DNA of 64,000 nt from Deltaproteobacteria bacterium HGW-Deltaproteobacteria-19 (GTDB lineage Bacteria > Desulfobacterota > Syntrophia > Syntrophales > PHBD01). Location: assembly GCA_002841865.1 (NCBI GenBank), contig PHBD01000001.1, positions 62,001 through 126,000 on the forward strand. The letters are read 5' to 3'. The notes below the pieces were generated by a model. The model saw only the letters and a program-made list of their open reading frames with translations, was not told the DNA's origin and made no database searches. Below are positions 62,648-64,000 of the stretch, piece by piece (the first letter of the stretch is position 1; the number at the start of each line of letters is the position of its first letter). The translations under genes and the position numbers were made by a program.

Positions 62648-64000
62648 ATGCAGGAAGAAGGAAAAGAGAACGATTCAACGGCCGGCGTCCCGGAAGTTCC
62701 GGGCGTGGAAGACCGCGGAATAAACATGAATGAGGATGAGCGGATTATCGAGCCGGCGAACTCCCTGCCGGAAGTGAAGCTGGAGGACCTCCCGGAGCAG
62801 CTGCAGACAGCCTGCGCCCGGGCGGGATGGGCGCGACTCCTGCCGGTTCAGTCCCGGGCGATCCCGTATGTGCTGGCGAAGCGGAACCTGATGGTTCAGT
62901 CGCAGACCGGAAGCGGCAAGACCGCGGCTTTCGTCCTGCCGATCCTCGCGCGGATCGATCCCGGAAAGCGCGCCTGCCAGGCCCTGGTTCTGGTTCCCAC
63001 CCGGGAACTGGCCGGCCAGGTATCCCGGGAAGCGGAAACGCTCGGGGCCGAGATGGCGATCCGCACTGCCGTCGTATACGGCGGGGTCTCCTACGGACCC
63101 CAGCTTGAGGCCTTCAAGGCAGGCGCCCAGTTTGTCATCGGCACGCCGGGCCGCATCCTGGATCATCTCATCCAGGGAACCCTTTCCCTCCGGGAGTTGC
63201 AGATCCTCGTATTCGACGAGGCCGACCGCATGCTCTCCATGGGCTTTTACCCCGACATGAAGCGGATCCAGCAGTTCATGCCCAAAAAGCCGATCAGCGG
63301 TTACATGTTTTCGGCCACGTTTTCCCCCGATGTGCTGCGCCTCGCCAGCCAGTTCCTCCAGGATCCGGAGTTCCTGAGCCTCAGCCAGGACCGGGTCCAT
63401 GTCACCGGGACGGACCACGTGTACTACCTTGTCCCGGGAATGCAGCGGGAGCGGTCCCTGGTCAGGATCATCGAAATGGAAAACCCCACCTCGGCAATCA
63501 TTTTCTGCAATACCAAGGCAACGGTGCATTTCGTGACGATCGTCCTGCAGCGGTTCGGGTATGACGCCGACGAGCTCAGCTCCGACCTCTCCCAGGCCGC
63601 GCGCGAAAAGGTGATGGGCCGGGTCAAGAAGCGGATCCTCCGGTTCCTGGTAGCGACCGACGTCGCTGCCCGGGGAATCGACATCCAGGACCTTTCGCAC
63701 GTAATCCAGTACGAGCCGCCGGAGGATACGGAGCTTTACATCCACCGCGCGGGACGGACGGGACGGGTCGGGGCGACCGGCACGGCCATCTCGATTGTCG
63801 CCGGCATGGAGCAGTTCAAGCTCAAATCCATCGCCAAGACCTACCAGATCAATATGGAAGAGCGGATATTGCCTTCTGAGGAGGACGTCGAGGCGGTCGT
63901 GTCGCAGCGGATCACCGCGGCGCTGGAAGCGGATCTCCGGGGACGGGACCGGGTGCAGGTAGAGCGGATGCAGCGGTTTGTCGCCCTGGGCAGGAGCCTG
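62648..64000 (+). CDS. DEAD-box RNA helicase, cut by the window edge
   Basis: From the ATG at 62648 (AGGAG ten bases upstream) the frame stays open for all 451 codons to the edge, so the C-terminus lies outside. Motifs in order: Q-motif LLPVQSRAIPYVL, Walker A SQTGSGKTAAF, PTRELA, TPGRIL, DEADRM, SATF, ATDVAARGID and HRAGRTGRVG. This is a standard DEAD-box RNA helicase core that unwinds structured RNA with ATP. An acidic extension of about 40 residues precedes the core. Confidence 0.93.
   Translation, partial: MQEEGKENDSTAGVPEVPGVEDRGINMNEDERIIEPANSLPEVKLEDLPEQLQTACARAGWARLLPVQSRAIPYVLAKRNLMVQSQTGSGKTAAFVLPILARIDPGKRACQALVLVPTRELAGQVSREAETLGAEMAIRTAVVYGGVSYGPQLEAFKAGAQFVIGTPGRILDHLIQGTLSLRELQILVFDEADRMLSMGFYPDMKRIQQFMPKKPISGYMFSATFSPDVLRLASQFLQDPEFLSLSQDRVHVTGTDHVYYLVPGMQRERSLVRIIEMENPTSAIIFCNTKATVHFVTIVLQRFGYDADELSSDLSQAAREKVMGRVKKRILRFLVATDVAARGIDIQDLSHVIQYEPPEDTELYIHRAGRTGRVGATGTAISIVAGMEQFKLKSIAKTYQINMEERILPSEEDVEAVVSQRITAALEADLRGRDRVQVERMQRFVALGRSL

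Noticed and set aside
1-64000. tRNA, rRNA, CRISPR arrays, insertion sequences
   Set aside because: I scanned for the characteristic repeats, cloverleaf ends and transposase motifs and found none; a dedicated RNA search could still find a small RNA gene.

Overview
The window is a GC-rich chromosomal stretch from what looks like a deltaproteobacterium (Desulfobacterota), possibly an anaerobic or syntrophic lineage near Syntrophus. This is inference. It rests on the many multi-domain sensor kinases, TIGR03768-type metallophosphoesterase, c-type multiheme cytochrome, tungstate (Tup) transporter, molybdenum-storage-like protein, GH57-GT5 fusion and scattered acyl-CoA enzymes. I found no rRNA, tRNA, CRISPR array, insertion sequence or integrase, and the gene order looks chromosomal.

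Layout. 1-14 kb: an RlpA/LysM protein, a Cache-PAS-PAS hybrid kinase, a lipoprotein metallophosphoesterase, then a tightly coupled signalling operon (possible Cys/Arg-rich small ORF, solute-binding protein, 1801-residue hybrid kinase, HD-GYP response regulator). 14-20 kb: a Trp-repeat micro-protein, acyl-CoA dehydrogenase, MarC, SppA lipoprotein, LOG protein, DUF2892 protein, a HAD remnant, nitroreductase and DsrE protein. 20-31 kb: a gap dense in inverted repeats, a lipoprotein hydrolase, HD-GYP protein, acyltransferase, two small secreted proteins, crotonase, FAD oxidoreductase, a histidine-kinase-like protein with no ATPase domain, a stand-alone receiver and an exported nitroreductase. 31-36.4 kb: a class III cyclase with a SLOG-like domain, an SRPBCC protein, SGNH hydrolase, exported hydratase-like protein and a degenerate phospholipase D.

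36.9-41.8 kb is an AtoS-AtoC-AtoE type module. The sigma-54 activator gene is followed by two tandem inverted repeats and a clear -24/-12 promoter in front of the short-chain fatty acid transporter gene. 41.8-49.2 kb holds a hexaheme cytochrome and HrpA on the minus strand, and the divergent GH57-GT5 glucan enzyme. 49.2-52.9 kb is a compact plus-strand run: TiaS-like protein, 72-residue protein, molybdenum-storage-like protein, NarX/NarL-type kinase and regulator, with the last three coupled by ATGA/GTGA overlaps. 53-56.7 kb carries acyl-CoA enzymes (MaoC hydratase, carboxyltransferase, HMG-CoA-lyase-like).

56.7-61.3 kb is a minus-strand oxyanion operon: a regulator with an excisionase-type HTH and a periplasmic-binding-like domain, two different TupA-type binding proteins, a terminator-like hairpin, the TupB permease and TupC ATPase. 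With the storage-like protein 6 kb away, this suggests a local molybdate/tungstate uptake, storage and sensing neighbourhood, in keeping with a metabolism that uses W/Mo enzymes. The window ends in a beta-hydroxyacid dehydrogenase and the start of a DEAD-box helicase gene that runs off the edge.
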